This document shows positions 51,928-62,004 of a DNA stretch of 64,000 bases, piece by piece. Source of the DNA: Opitutus sp. (GTDB taxonomy: Bacteria; Verrucomicrobiota; Verrucomicrobiae; Opitutales; Opitutaceae); the NCBI GenBank assembly GCA_009695065.1, contig SIBR01000018.1:5340-69339 (forward strand), read 5' to 3'. The notes under the pieces were generated by a model that worked only from the letters and a program-made list of their open reading frames with translations, ran no database searches and had not been told where the DNA came from. Each line of letters begins with the position of its first letter. The first letter of the stretch is position 1. A program made the translations under genes and the position numbers.

Positions 51928-52788
51928 ATGTGGCAGAAATTCAAAGAACAATTACCCGCCGTTATCCTTACGGCTCTGCTGGTCATCGGCGGAGCGTTTT
52001 GGTTTCACCAACAGACCGTGAACCAAATGAATGCGGCGCAAGAGGCCCAGATCGCCCGGCAGCGCGAGTCCAACGACACGCTCAAGGCCGCTTCGGATGA
52101 AAATCGCCGGCAGATCGAGGCGACCAACAAGCTGCTCCGGGACGCGATCTCCAAGCGCGAGGCCGACATGTTCCGCACGGACGAGGAGATACAAAAGCTC
52201 AATACCGAGCGGATGAACGCCCTGGCCGAGGCCATCGCCAAGAAGGTGATGCCCTACAATGCCCTCCCAAAATCGGCGGAGGAAGCGGAGAAGATGCAGA
52301 ACGAGCAGGTGGACAAGGTCTCCTCCCGCATGACGGACCGCATTCAGCCCATTCTCTCGGAAATGGCGAAAGATCAAAACCTGACGCGTGATTCGATCTC
52401 CAAGTACAGCCAGCGCATTTCCGACCAAGTCGGCAATGTACTCACCGCTGAACTCGCCAAGAATCAGCAGCTGAACAACAATCTGCAGCAGACTCAGGCT
52501 GTGGCTCAGGACGCCCTCAAGCTTTCGCACGAGATCACCGCGCTCTACCTTAGTTCCTTCAAGGATCAGGGCCTGATCACCCGGTTGCTCTCGCTCCCGG
52601 CCAATGTGGTGAAAGATGCGGTCAGCCTGAGTATTGTGAACAGCAGCGAACGCAAGAAGCGGGAAGAAGAACTGGCCGGCAAGATGGCCGAAATCGACCG
52701 TCGACTCGTGGAAATCCAGGCCCGGGCGCCGCAAGCCGCCTCCACGACGCCCATCGCCCACCCGCAGCGTCCCGCCACGCAGCCGTAA
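51928..52788 (+). CDS. Membrane-anchored coiled-coil protein
   Basis: 286 residues. One TM helix (~10-27, AVILTALLVIGGAFWF) is followed by long, nearly continuous charged helices (~30-215, for example AAQEAQIARQRESNDTLKAASDENRRQIEATNK as a landmark near 36-68). A short hydrophobic stretch (LSLPANVVKDAVSLSI, ~225-240), a final helix and a Pro/Ala tail complete it. No known domain. The topology suggests a periplasmic or cytoplasmic structural or tethering role. It ends at a hairpin terminator. Confidence 0.75.
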   Translation: MWQKFKEQLPAVILTALLVIGGAFWFHQQTVNQMNAAQEAQIARQRESNDTLKAASDENRRQIEATNKLLRDAISKREADMFRTDEEIQKLNTERMNALAEAIAKKVMPYNALPKSAEEAEKMQNEQVDKVSSRMTDRIQPILSEMAKDQNLTRDSISKYSQRISDQVGNVLTAELAKNQQLNNNLQQTQAVAQDALKLSHEITALYLSSFKDQGLITRLLSLPANVVKDAVSLSIVNSSERKKREEELAGKMAEIDRRLVEIQARAPQAASTTPIAHPQRPATQP

Positions 52789-52833
52789 GCGCCGACCAAA
52801 CCCTGCCAGCCCCACGGCCGTCACTCCACTCCC

Positions 52834-52870
52834 AAGCCACGCGAGCAATCAGCGTGGCTTTGTTGTTTTC
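52834..52870 (+). terminator. Rho-independent terminator after the coiled-coil gene
   Basis: A 9-bp perfect stem AAGCCACGC (52834-52842) / GCGTGGCTT (52852-52860) has a 9-base loop, then TGTTGTTTTC. It lies in the gap before the OppA-like gene, so that gene needs its own promoter overlapping or after this hairpin. Confidence 0.8.
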
Positions 52871-52880
52871 ACCTTCCGCC

Positions 52881-54518
52881 ATGCCCGCCCGCACTCTCCT
52901 CCCCCACTTGCTCTTCGCCCTGCTCCTGGCCGGCTTTGCCGCCTGCTCGAAACACGAGTCCGCCGTGCAGTCCGGCTTGAAGGGGCAGATCCTCCATTGG
53001 GGCAATCTGGGCGAGCCGACCGACCTCGATCCCCACATCACGGCGAGCCAGCAGGATTTCAACATCGTGATGAATCTCTTCGAGGGCCTCACGACCTACA
53101 ATCCGCGCGACTTGCACCCGATTCCCGGCGTCGCGGAAAAATGGGAGTCGAACAGCGATGGCCTGACGTGGACGTTTCACCTGCGCGCCGACGCCCGGTG
53201 GTCCAATGGCGATCCCGTCACCGCCACGGACTTCCTGTACGGGTTTCAGCGCATGCTCTCGCCAGGCCTCGCGGCGGAATACGCCTACATGCTGCACCAC
53301 CTGAAAAATGCCGAGGCCTTCAACACCGGCAAACTCACGGATTTTTCCCAGGTCGGAGCGAAGGCGCCGGACCTCCGGACCCTGGTGCTGACGCTCTCGC
53401 ATCCGGTGCCGTATCTGCCCTCCCTCGTGTGTCACTCGTCCTGGTATCCGGCACATCGCGCGACCATCGAAAAGTTCGGCAAAACCGACACCCGCGGTTC
53501 CGCGTGGACCCGGCCGGGAAATTTGGTGGGCAACGGCGGCTTCACCCTTGCCGAATGGAGACCCAATCGCGTGATCCGCCTAGTGAAATCGGCCACCTAC
53601 TGGGACCGCGGCGCCATCCGGCTCAACGAGGTGAATTTCTATCCCATCGAAAACGAGTCGACCGAGGAAGCAGCCTTCCGCTCCGGCCAGCTGCATGTCA
53701 CCGCCCAAGTCCCCATCGAGAAAATCGCCGATTACAAGACGGACCCCGCGCACCTGCTGCAGCAGGGCGTCACGCTCGGAACCTACTACTATAAATTCAA
53801 CGTCACCAAGCCGCCGCTCAACGACGTTCGCGTTCGCCGGGCCCTCGCCATGAGTATCGACCGACGGCAAATCGTCGAGCGGGTTTCCAAGGGTGACCAA
53901 ACCCCCGCCAGCCACCTCACCCCGCCAGACATCGGCGGTTTCACAGCCCGCGCTCAGCTGCCGACCGACCCGGCTGCCGCGCAAAAACTCCTCGCCGAGG
54001 CCGGTTACCCGGGCGGCAAGGGTTTCCCGAAACTCGAACTCCTCTACAACACCACCGAGGGCCACCGTAAAATCGCCGAAGCGATTCAGCAGATGTGGCA
54101 CAAGCATCTCGGCATCGAAGTCAGCCTCTACAATCAGGAAGCCAAGGTCTGGAGCGACACCCTGCGCCAGATGAACTACCAGATCGCCCGCTACGCGTGG
54201 TTGGGCGACTACCTCGACCCGAGCACCTTTCTTGACCTGATGGCGACAGGCAATGGGAACAACCAGACCGGCTGGAGCAACGCCGAGTACGACCGTCTGA
54301 TCGAGCTAGCCCGCACTACCGCCGACAACGCCAAGCGCTATGAGTATTTCCAACGCTGCGAGGAAATCCTCGTCGCCGAGGCCCCCTTCGCCCCGATTTA
54401 TTTCTATCAGCGCAACTATCTCAAGCGGCCCGAGGTCAGGGGCTGGTATGCCACCCTGCTCGATCTTCACCCGCTGAAAGGCGTCTACCTCGAGGCCTCG
54501 GCCGGCGCCACGAACTAG
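52881..54518 (+). CDS. ABC transporter substrate-binding lipoprotein, oligopeptide (OppA) type
   Basis: 545 residues from the ATG of MPARTLLPHLLFALLLAGFAAC; lipobox GFAAC anchors it in the membrane. The SBP_bac_5 pattern is clear: LGEPTDLDPHITASQQDFNIVMNLFEGL, ADARWSNGDPVTATDFLYGFQRML (landmarks) and RVRRALAMSIDRRQIVE. It captures peptides for import; no permease or ATPase genes follow, so the transporter is elsewhere. An in-frame codon at 52854 lies inside the terminator stem and is not used as the start. Confidence 0.94.
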   Translation: MPARTLLPHLLFALLLAGFAACSKHESAVQSGLKGQILHWGNLGEPTDLDPHITASQQDFNIVMNLFEGLTTYNPRDLHPIPGVAEKWESNSDGLTWTFHLRADARWSNGDPVTATDFLYGFQRMLSPGLAAEYAYMLHHLKNAEAFNTGKLTDFSQVGAKAPDLRTLVLTLSHPVPYLPSLVCHSSWYPAHRATIEKFGKTDTRGSAWTRPGNLVGNGGFTLAEWRPNRVIRLVKSATYWDRGAIRLNEVNFYPIENESTEEAAFRSGQLHVTAQVPIEKIADYKTDPAHLLQQGVTLGTYYYKFNVTKPPLNDVRVRRALAMSIDRRQIVERVSKGDQTPASHLTPPDIGGFTARAQLPTDPAAAQKLLAEAGYPGGKGFPKLELLYNTTEGHRKIAEAIQQMWHKHLGIEVSLYNQEAKVWSDTLRQMNYQIARYAWLGDYLDPSTFLDLMATGNGNNQTGWSNAEYDRLIELARTTADNAKRYEYFQRCEEILVAEAPFAPIYFYQRNYLKRPEVRGWYATLLDLHPLKGVYLEASAGATN

Positions 54519-54530
54519 GCGGCCGGCGGG

Positions 54531-55214
54531 TTATTCGGTGAGATAGAACGGAGCCGGCAGCTTGAACGTACGCTCCGCGAAGCCTCCCAACAAATCGCTT
54601 TCCTGATCGCCGATGTTGGTGATGATCGTACGCCCCTCGGTCGCGAGGCGCTGGCGTTGGGCGGTCTTGAAGGCGGACGCCGTGCTTTTGTCCGCATCGG
54701 GCTTGCAGATCAGGGCAACGTAGTCGGTGCATTCAATTGCCCGGAGGTTTTTCTCCGTACCCGCCCGGTCCCGCTCACGCCGCCCGGTGATCAAAACCAC
54801 GTCGACTTCGAGCCGCCGGGCCGCACGATAAACCTCGCACACCGGCGTGATCGCCGGCGCCCGGCCTTCGCTCACCCACGCGGTCCAGGTGGCCGTCGAA
54901 TAGCCCAAATCCAGCGATTCCATATTCGGCCAATTCGAAAACAACGTCTCATCGAGATCGAACACCACCGTCAGCTTCCCCGCCACCGCGCTCGCCTAGA
55001 CGTCGCCAGACGATGCCACTCTTGCCTCGATCCACGCCGCCGCCCGGGCCGCCACGACCGCGATCTCACGCTCGTAATCGCCCGATTCGACATACGCCCG
55101 AACCTCCCGTTTGAGCAGCGAGAGATTGCGCGGTTCGCGGGAGACCGTCGCACAACCGGCGCAGACCAGCACGGCCACCGTGCCCGCCAACCGAAGCAGA
55201 GGAAATCGCCGCAT
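54531..55214 (-). pseudogene. HAD-type acid phosphatase lipoprotein, split by an in-frame amber codon
   Basis: Reading down from the ATG at 55212-55214, a lipoprotein signal (VLVCAGC) leads into REPRNLSLLKREVRAYVESGDYE and AAAWIEARVA, the N-terminal half of the Acid_phosphat_B (class IIIB HAD) family. A TAG at 54996-54998 interrupts it. The same frame then continues VAGKLTVVFDLDETLFSNWP, LITGRRERD and NIGDQESDLLGG, the catalytic half. A GTG 9 nt after the stop could restart translation without a signal peptide. Read as one gene it is a normal ~227-residue acid phosphatase. Sequencing error or suppression are alternatives. Confidence 0.82.
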
Positions 55215-55265
55215 GGACTGCACGATGGAGTCGGGCTTCCCGGGCACGAAACCAAAATGCGCGGG

Positions 55266-56213
55266 CTATTTCGCCGCCACGTCCGGCTGCTCCGCACCAA
55301 CTTCGGTCTTCGTGCCAAAAAGCCAGAGGCGGCGCAGGCCCGGCATCGCTTTCAACCGCGCCACGCCGCGGTCATCGACCGGCGTCGCCGTCAGATTCAG
55401 CGATTCCAGCTTTTGGAGCGGCACGAGCGCCGACACTCCGTCGGACGTCACGGCGGTTCGCGTCAAGTCGAGCGTGCGCAGGTTCGTCCAGGTCGCAACG
55501 GCCGTGAGTCCGGCATCGGTCACCTTGGTGCGCGCGAGTTCGGCCTCGACGATGAGTTCGGCCACGGGCGCGAGCCGCTTCAGCACCGCGTCGTCGCAGC
55601 GACCCGGCGCACTGACCGTGCGCAAGACCAGCCCGTCCGTGGCAACGGCAGACCGCGGAGTCAGCCGGACTCCGGCCGCCGACTCCAGCGCGGCGATTTC
55701 CTGGGCTCGCGGCCGCCAGTCCGGCGCCAACGGCACCGGCGGAGGTTTCGGTGCCGGGGGCGCCGGCGCATTCGGAAACGCACTCAACGAGGCCGATTCC
55801 GACGCTCCGCCCGCTATCCACAGTTCGATGATCTTTTTCTCGTAGACCGTCAGGCCCGGCTTGCCGTCACTCGGCATGACATCTTCATCGTCAGCGGGCA
55901 GCGTGATCCTTCGAAAAAGTTCACTCTCCTTCGTGTCACCCGGTGCGACGATTTTTCCGCTCTCACCGCCGCGTTGCAAAAAGGCGAAGGTGTCGAGGCG
56001 CAGTCCGGATTTCTGTTTCTCTTCGCCGTGGCAAACGGCGCAATGCCGGTCGAGAATCGGCGCCACGCGCGCCTGAAAAAACGACGGCTCGCCCCGGGCG
56101 ATCAGCGTCAGGGCAAAAAAACCCAGTGTTTGAAAAAGGCCGGCACGGGTGGGCCGGTTCAGCGGGGTAAACCGATCGATGCCCCAACCGTTTCTGCCCG
56201 CCCGTGGTCGCAT
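55266..56213 (-). CDS. c-type cytochrome domain (PSCyt1-like) protein with leucine-rich repeats
   Basis: 315 residues from the ATG at 56211-56213 (another ATG at 56234 overlaps the upstream stop). The signal/TM region is followed by PILDRHCAVCHGEEKQKSGLRLD (heme motif CAVCH), MPSDGKPGLTVYEKKIIELWIAGG, a Pro/Ala linker, then leucine-rich repeats (LRTLDLTRTAVTSDGVSAL, LESLNLTATPVDDRGVARLK). This cytochrome-plus-LRR layout is typical of Planctomycetes/Verrucomicrobia. It trails the DUF1501 gene. The redox partner is unknown. Confidence 0.87.
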   Translation of the reverse strand: MRPRAGRNGWGIDRFTPLNRPTRAGLFQTLGFFALTLIARGEPSFFQARVAPILDRHCAVCHGEEKQKSGLRLDTFAFLQRGGESGKIVAPGDTKESELFRRITLPADDEDVMPSDGKPGLTVYEKKIIELWIAGGASESASLSAFPNAPAPPAPKPPPVPLAPDWRPRAQEIAALESAAGVRLTPRSAVATDGLVLRTVSAPGRCDDAVLKRLAPVAELIVEAELARTKVTDAGLTAVATWTNLRTLDLTRTAVTSDGVSALVPLQKLESLNLTATPVDDRGVARLKAMPGLRRLWLFGTKTEVGAEQPDVAAK

Positions 56214-56217
56214 CGCT

Positions 56218-57765
56218 TCAGGTGAGAATTCCATCGATGACTTTCGCGGGCAACACCCCCGTGAGTTTCTGGTCGAGGCCCTGGAATTTGAACGAGAGCC
56301 GGTTGTGATCGATCCCGAAGAGGTGCAGGATCGTCGCGTGCAGATCGCGGATGTGCACGGGATCCTTCACGATGTTGTAGGAAAAATCGTCGGTCTGGCC
56401 GAACGAGATTCCCGGTTTCACGCCGGCGCCCGCCATCCACATGCTGAAGCACCGCGGATGATGATCGCGGCCGTAGAGATCCCGCTTGAGTCCGCCCTGG
56501 GAATAAACCGTGCGTCCGAACTCCCCGCCCCAGATCACCAGCGTGTCGTCCAGCATGCCGCGGCGCTTGAGATCCGCGATGAGCGCGTAGGTCGGGCGGT
56601 CGGAATCTTCGCAGAGCGCGGTCAGCCGCCCCGGCACATCCGCATGCGTGTCCCAGCTGCGCAGGAAAACCTGCGAGAACCGCACGCCTCGCTCCGCCAT
56701 GCGGCGGGCCATGAGACAATTGTAGGCAAACGTGCCCGGCTCCTTCGCCTTTGGCCCGTAGAGATCCCACGTCGAGGCCGGCTCATCGGACAGATTCGTG
56801 AGCTCGGGCACGGAGGTCTGCATCCGGAACGCCATTTCGTACTGCGCGATTCGCGCATGCGTTTCGGGATCGCCGAGGCGTTCGTAAAGCTGGCGGTTGA
56901 GCGCGTTGACGCCGTCCACCATCGCGCGGCGCGCGGCGGGATTGATGCCCTTCGGATTGTTGAGATAGAGCACCGGGTCGTTGCCGGCGCGCAAAGCGAC
57001 CGCCGCATGTTCCGGCGACAAAAATCCCGCTGACCACAGGCGGTTGGACAACGCCTGCACGTTTTTCGTCACGGGCATTTTCGACGTCATGACGACGAAC
57101 GTCGGCAACTCCTCGTTCATCGCGCCCAAACCATACGACAGCCACGAGCCGAGCGAAGGCCGGCCGGGAAACATGTTGCCCGTGGTGATCTGGAGGATAG
57201 CCGGCTCGTGATTGATGGCCTCGGTGTAGAGCGACTTGATGACGGCGATTTCGTCCGCGATTTTCGCCGTCCAAGGGAAAAGCTCAGACACCCAGTGCCC
57301 GGCTTTGCCGTGCTGCTTGAACTTGAACATGCTCGGCGCGATCGGCAGGCGCGCCTGACTGGCCGTCATGCCCGTGAGCACCTGCCCGCCGCGCACCGAC
57401 TCGGGCAGATCCTTGTCGAACAGCGCCGCGAGCTGCGGCTTGTAGTCCCAAGTTTCAAGCTGCGACGGCGCGCCGGCCATGAACAGATAGATGGCGCGCT
57501 TGGCCTTCGGGGCAAAGTGCGGGCGTATCTCCGGCAACAACGCCCCGTCGGCCAGCAGTTGCGGCGCGGATTTACCCAGAATCGTGGCGAGACCGGCCCA
57601 CGCGAGCGCCTTGCCGCCGCGGCTGAGAAAATGGCGCCGGGTTTCGAGTTCGAGCCACTCGCGTTTGAGCGAGTCCGCCACCGGCAGGTCCCACACCGTC
57701 GGATGCTCCCCGGCATGGTCCGAGCAGAGGTGGGCATGGGGATCGTGCTGATCGTGGGGAAACAT
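56218..57765 (-). CDS. DUF1501 domain protein
   Basis: 515 residues from the ATG of [11 protein letters not shown] twin-arginine-like [20 protein letters not shown] near residue 41 precedes the DUF1501 (sulfatase-like alkaline-phosphatase superfamily) domain: [41 protein letters not shown] and [19 protein letters not shown]1501 proteins accompany DUF1549/DUF1553 cytochromes genome-wide in this superphylum, as here; their reaction is undetermined. Nearly overlaps the downstream cytochrome-LRR gene. Confidence 0.93.
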   Translation of the reverse strand: MFPHDQHDPHAHLCSDHAGEHPTVWDLPVADSLKREWLELETRRHFLSRGGKALAWAGLATILGKSAPQLLADGALLPEIRPHFAPKAKRAIYLFMAGAPSQLETWDYKPQLAALFDKDLPESVRGGQVLTGMTASQARLPIAPSMFKFKQHGKAGHWVSELFPWTAKIADEIAVIKSLYTEAINHEPAILQITTGNMFPGRPSLGSWLSYGLGAMNEELPTFVVMTSKMPVTKNVQALSNRLWSAGFLSPEHAAVALRAGNDPVLYLNNPKGINPAARRAMVDGVNALNRQLYERLGDPETHARIAQYEMAFRMQTSVPELTNLSDEPASTWDLYGPKAKEPGTFAYNCLMARRMAERGVRFSQVFLRSWDTHADVPGRLTALCEDSDRPTYALIADLKRRGMLDDTLVIWGGEFGRTVYSQGGLKRDLYGRDHHPRCFSMWMAGAGVKPGISFGQTDDFSYNIVKDPVHIRDLHATILHLFGIDHNRLSFKFQGLDQKLTGVLPAKVIDGILT

Positions 57766-57855
57766 GGTCAAGGGGCAAAAATCAGCTCCGACGGACTCCG
57801 GTGTCGCCGCGGAAAGTGCGGGCCAATCTCAATCGCGATCGTTGGTTCACGCGCT

Positions 57856-60800
57856 TCATTTGTTCAGGAATTCGTCGAGGTTGAGAAACTCGCTCGCCAC
57901 GAGGGTCCACGCCGCGAGTTCGCGCGGGTCCAGCATCGGATCGGCCGGCGATTCGCCCACGGTGAGCAACGCCTTCGCGTCCTCTTCCCGGCTGGCGAAA
58001 TGGCCGCGGTAGGTTGTCACCGATTTGTCGACGAGTTTCCCCTCGACGGGAGTGAGCGTGCGGCCCACGGTTGCCCGGGCCACGAACGCCAGGCGCACGG
58101 CGTCGCCCGGCCCGGCGCGGAGTGCATGCTCGGCCAGCTTTCGCGCCGCCTCGACCCACTGCGGATCGTTCATGGTGACGAAAGCCTGCAGCGGCGTGTT
58201 GGTGCGGGCCCGGCGCGTGCAAACCACTTCGCGCGACGTCGCGTCGAACGTCTCCATGCCCGGCGGCGGCGAGGCTCGCTTCCAAAACGTGTAAACGCTG
58301 CGCCGGTAAAGATTCTCCCCTGTGTCGGGCTCGTAGTGTTTCGTGTTCGACTCGGGCATCGCCACTTCCTCCCACTGCCCCGGCGGCTGGTAGGGTTTGA
58401 CCGACGGCCCGCCCACTTTCTCCACCAGCAAGCCCGCAGCCGTCAGGGCGGCATCGCGCAGCACCTCGCCGTCCATCCGAAAACGCGGGCCGCGCGAAAG
58501 CAGCCGGTTACCTGGATCTTTCGCGAGCCGGTCCGGGGTCACCGCGGCCGACTGCCGATAAGTCGCGGACGTGACCAGCAACCGGTAGAGTTTCTTCACA
58601 TCCCAGCCGCTCTCGCGAAACTCCACCGCCAGCCAGTCGAGTAATTCCGGATGCGACGGACGCGTGCCCATCACGCCGAAATCGCCCGCCGTCTCGACCA
58701 GGCCGCGGCCGAAAACCTCCTGCCACATCCGATTCACGGTTACCCGCGCAAACAGCGGCTGCTCGGGAGACACCAGCCAGTCCCCGAGGCCGCGCCGGTT
58801 CGGCGCCGCCCCCGGCGGCAGCTTCGGCAGGAAGTGCGGCGTGGCCGGGCCCACGCGTTCCAGGCGCGCGAAATAGTCCCCCCGCTTCAGCAGGTCGGCA
58901 TAGCCCGGCGACGTCTTCTCGACCGCGATCAGCGTGGGCGTGCCGTCGGCGGTCAGCACGTCGAACGCGGCTTGATGCGTCGCCACCGCGGCGGCAAGCG
59001 CCTTGGTCTCGGCCTCAACCTCGCTGAGGAAATAACGGTCGGCGGCAACAAAGGCCTCGTCCGTGGTCCACTTCGCCGGATCCGGCTGCCGCGCCACGAT
59101 CTCGGCGGCGACATCCTCGAACGGCAGCCGCGCCACTTCATCCGCCGCCAGCGCGCGGCGATAAAAACGCACGTCCTGAAAACGCGTCTCGCGCATCGGC
59201 TGGGCGTCGTCGCGCCGGCCCAGATGCATCGTCGCCTCGGTGCGGATCGAGGCCTCGCGCAGGGTGTCGCGTTTCACCTCGGTTTCGACCGCCCGGCCGT
59301 TGACATAAAGCTTCACCCCGGCGGCGCGGCGCGATCCGTCGTAGGTAAAAAACACGTGGAGCCACTCGTCGCGGGTGAACGGCTCCTTGGTCACGAGGGA
59401 AATGCCGGACTCCGGGGCATCGCCGACGAGGTTCACGGAAATCTTGAGCGCCTCGTAATAGATCTCCCAACCGGCGCCACCCTTGCCGTTGTCGTCCCGC
59501 ATGCGCGCGAGGAGCGAGCCGTTCCCCGTGCCGGTCCGCACGCCCCCGCCGGGCTTCGCCCGCAGCATCATCCAACCGCCCGTGGAAAATTTCTCGTTGG
59601 CCTCGACGTCGCCCGTTTTGGCGAGCGCGAGCCGCGTGAAAATATCCATGCGCATCGACGGCCAGAACCAGCTGCTTTCACCCCAGATGAGCGGATTGGT
59701 ATCGGCCTTGAAGGTCGGAATGCGTGCAGCGGGAGCGCTGTTCTTCACCGTGTCGCCCGCGCCCTCGTCGAGCCGGAGACGCAGCTCGAGGGCGTCGGCC
59801 ACGACCGGTTTGGGTCGATGGCCGGCGCCCAGCCATGCCCCGACCAGTTCCCGGGCGCGGCTCCGCCGGTCGTCGAGCTTCTGCTGCAACTCCGCCCGGC
59901 GGGCGAGCACGGCCTCCGCGGCGGCCCGATTTTCCTCCTTGGGCACCCGCAAGACGGGCCCCGGCTCGGCGATGTTCAAATCCCAGGGTTTTTCGAGCGT
60001 GTTGCCGAGAAAGGCCGCCAGCCCGTAGAAATCGCGCTGCGAAATCGGATCGAACTTGTGATCGTGACACGCCGCGCAACCCGTCGTGAGCCCCAGAAAA
60101 GTCAGCCCGAACGCCTCGACGCGGTCGCGGGTCTGGTTGACGTAAACCTCCTCGGTCACCGTGCCACCTTCGTTGGTGGTCATGTTGCACCGCATGAACC
60201 CGGTCGCCGCCAGTTCATCGAGCGTCTTGGCGGGCAGGAGATCCCCGGCAAGCTGCTCGCGCACAAAACGGTCGAACGGCTTGTTCCCGTTGAACGCGCG
60301 GATGACGTAGTCGCGATACGGCCAGATCGCGCGGTAGTTGTCGAAATGGATGCCGTGCGTGTCGGCGTAACGCACGTAGTCGAGCCAGTAACGCGCCCGA
60401 TGCTCACCGAAACGCGGGCTGGCCAGCAACCGGTCGACGACCCCCTCATACGCATCGGGCGATTGGTCGGCGAGAAACGCATCGATCTCCGCCGGCGATG
60501 GCGGCAGACCCGTGAGGTCGAGAGCCACGCGCCGCAGCAGCGCGGCACGATCCGCCTCGGGCGATACCGCCAGCCCTTCACGACCGAGCCGCGCGAGGAT
60601 AAACCGGTCGACCCCCGTTCGCGGCCAGCCCGCTGACGGCCCCGCAACGGCCGGCAGCGCCGGCCGCTTCGGCGCGATAAAGGCCCAGTGCTCCTGATAC
60701 TCCGCCCCCTCGGCGACCCAGCGGCGCAACAGCTCTTTTTGCTCCGTCTTGAGGGTCTTGTGCGCCTCCGGCGGCGGCATCATTTCCTTTTCCTTGGTCG

Positions 60801-61149
60801 ATTCGATGCGGCGGACCAGCGGGCTGTGGTCGGGATCGCCAGGGATAATGATCTTCCCGCCTTCCTTACGCGGCGCAAAAGCATACTCCGCCCGATCGAG
60901 CCGCAGTTCGCCCTTGCGCGAGCCGGGATCGGGACCGTGGCACGCATAGCAGTTTTCCGAAAGGATCGGCTGGATGTGCTCGTTAAACGAAAGTTTCGCG
61001 GGCAAGGCACCGGCCGCCCGCCTGGACGGCGCGGCAACTTCACGTTTCTGGCAGCCGGCCGAGAACAACAGCATTAAACCGGCGACACCGAGTCCGGCAA
61101 AAGCCACCGCAAGCGCAGGAGTAAAGTGCGGGAAGGGGGTACGACGCAC
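57856..61149 (-). CDS. PSCyt1-DUF1549-LamG-DUF1553 cytochrome lipoprotein
   Basis: The 1097-residue protein starts at GTG. Lipobox FSAGC (~33), then PSCyt1 heme motif C67-Y-A-C70-H71 in ILSENCYACHGPDP. DUF1549/PSCyt2 (~150-365) follows, including a second heme-like CAACHDHKFDPIS. A LamG-like concanavalin domain (~500-650) and DUF1553/PSD1 (~810-1080) complete it. These giants are hallmark Planctomycetes/Verrucomicrobia proteins thought to act on sugars or sulfated glycans. First of a three-gene minus-strand run with DUF1501 and the cytochrome-LRR gene. Confidence 0.93.
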   Translation of the reverse strand: MRRTPFPHFTPALAVAFAGLGVAGLMLLFSAGCQKREVAAPSRRAAGALPAKLSFNEHIQPILSENCYACHGPDPGSRKGELRLDRAEYAFAPRKEGGKIIIPGDPDHSPLVRRIESTKEKEMMPPPEAHKTLKTEQKELLRRWVAEGAEYQEHWAFIAPKRPALPAVAGPSAGWPRTGVDRFILARLGREGLAVSPEADRAALLRRVALDLTGLPPSPAEIDAFLADQSPDAYEGVVDRLLASPRFGEHRARYWLDYVRYADTHGIHFDNYRAIWPYRDYVIRAFNGNKPFDRFVREQLAGDLLPAKTLDELAATGFMRCNMTTNEGGTVTEEVYVNQTRDRVEAFGLTFLGLTTGCAACHDHKFDPISQRDFYGLAAFLGNTLEKPWDLNIAEPGPVLRVPKEENRAAAEAVLARRAELQQKLDDRRSRARELVGAWLGAGHRPKPVVADALELRLRLDEGAGDTVKNSAPAARIPTFKADTNPLIWGESSWFWPSMRMDIFTRLALAKTGDVEANEKFSTGGWMMLRAKPGGGVRTGTGNGSLLARMRDDNGKGGAGWEIYYEALKISVNLVGDAPESGISLVTKEPFTRDEWLHVFFTYDGSRRAAGVKLYVNGRAVETEVKRDTLREASIRTEATMHLGRRDDAQPMRETRFQDVRFYRRALAADEVARLPFEDVAAEIVARQPDPAKWTTDEAFVAADRYFLSEVEAETKALAAAVATHQAAFDVLTADGTPTLIAVEKTSPGYADLLKRGDYFARLERVGPATPHFLPKLPPGAAPNRRGLGDWLVSPEQPLFARVTVNRMWQEVFGRGLVETAGDFGVMGTRPSHPELLDWLAVEFRESGWDVKKLYRLLVTSATYRQSAAVTPDRLAKDPGNRLLSRGPRFRMDGEVLRDAALTAAGLLVEKVGGPSVKPYQPPGQWEEVAMPESNTKHYEPDTGENLYRRSVYTFWKRASPPPGMETFDATSREVVCTRRARTNTPLQAFVTMNDPQWVEAARKLAEHALRAGPGDAVRLAFVARATVGRTLTPVEGKLVDKSVTTYRGHFASREEDAKALLTVGESPADPMLDPRELAAWTLVASEFLNLDEFLNK

Positions 61150-61426
61150 GCACGACGACTAGGCGGCGTTTCGATGGGAGCAAGCGAACTCCGGCTCTTC
61201 CGCACAGGATTCGGCGGCCTGAAAATTTCAGCGTCGATCGGTGGCCAGCGACACTCGGCTGAAACCCGTCGGAGTTGGCACTATTCCCTTGTCCAACGCC
61301 TACGGCCGACAATATACCCGTGATTCCCATTACGCAGTGACTCAAATTTCGCGCAGGTGTATTCGCCGCTGATCGCCTGCGCATCCTTCCAGCGACGCCA
61401 ACGTTTGTTCCCACCCCCTGATTGCC
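61150..61426. other. Intergenic, promoters expected for divergent genes
   Basis: 277 bp between the DUF1549 gene (minus) and the DUF5069 gene (plus). I saw no convincing ORF, dyad or terminator. Frames crossing it are short and compositionally unlike their neighbours. Confidence 0.4.
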
Positions 61427-61873
61427 ATGAGTGATTCCCACGTTCCCATGATTCCTTGCAACGTCGCCGGCCCGCTGGGCGTACTGCACCTTCCCCGGCT
61501 TTGGTTAAAAGTCTCCCTCGAAGCCCGCGGCAAGCTGGCGGCGGGCTACCCCGGCATCGGCAAGGGTTTCGACCAGATGGTGATCAGCGGACTCGGACTA
61601 ACGGCCGATGCCGTACGCCAGTTCATCACGGCGAACAAGCCCACCTATGCCCAATTCGAATCGTGGGTGAAGGCGCAGCCGGGCGTTAAGCTGGGACGCG
61701 CCTCGGTGTACGAACTCAATCAATCCATCCTCAACTACCATCACAACGACGCCACCCAGAAGGAAATCCGGGCCGGCGCCGGTTGCCCGGAAGATGGCTC
61801 GGTCTTGGGTGCGGCCGTGGAACTGAACGCCCTCGATGACTGGCAGGCGTTTCACACCGCGGTGCTGCGCTGA
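61427..61873 (+). CDS. DUF5069 domain protein
   Basis: The 148-residue soluble protein has the DUF5069 pattern: LPRLWLKVSLEARGKLAAGYPGIGKGFDQ (landmarks near residues 22-50), FITANKPTYAQFESWV and NYHHNDATQKEI. The family is widespread in Verrucomicrobia and Planctomycetes and uncharacterised. No signal peptide. ATG start; the next gene follows after 131 nt. Confidence 0.87.
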   Translation: MSDSHVPMIPCNVAGPLGVLHLPRLWLKVSLEARGKLAAGYPGIGKGFDQMVISGLGLTADAVRQFITANKPTYAQFESWVKAQPGVKLGRASVYELNQSILNYHHNDATQKEIRAGAGCPEDGSVLGAAVELNALDDWQAFHTAVLR

Positions 61874-62004
61874 TTCCGCCTCGTATTCCCGGCTGTAAGA
61901 GCCTTGCGTCGCCGCGGGATTGCCCGTCCTTCGTGCAATTCCGCGGTGACCTGAATTCCCCCTCAATCGAGCCCACCCCTGTCCGGCCCGCCACTCCCCC
62001 CACA

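Noticed and set aside
58651..60636. 661-codon plus-strand frame within the DUF1549/DUF1553 gene
   Set aside because: It is a shadow frame rich in Arg/His with no signal or domain, opposite a well-defined cytochrome gene.
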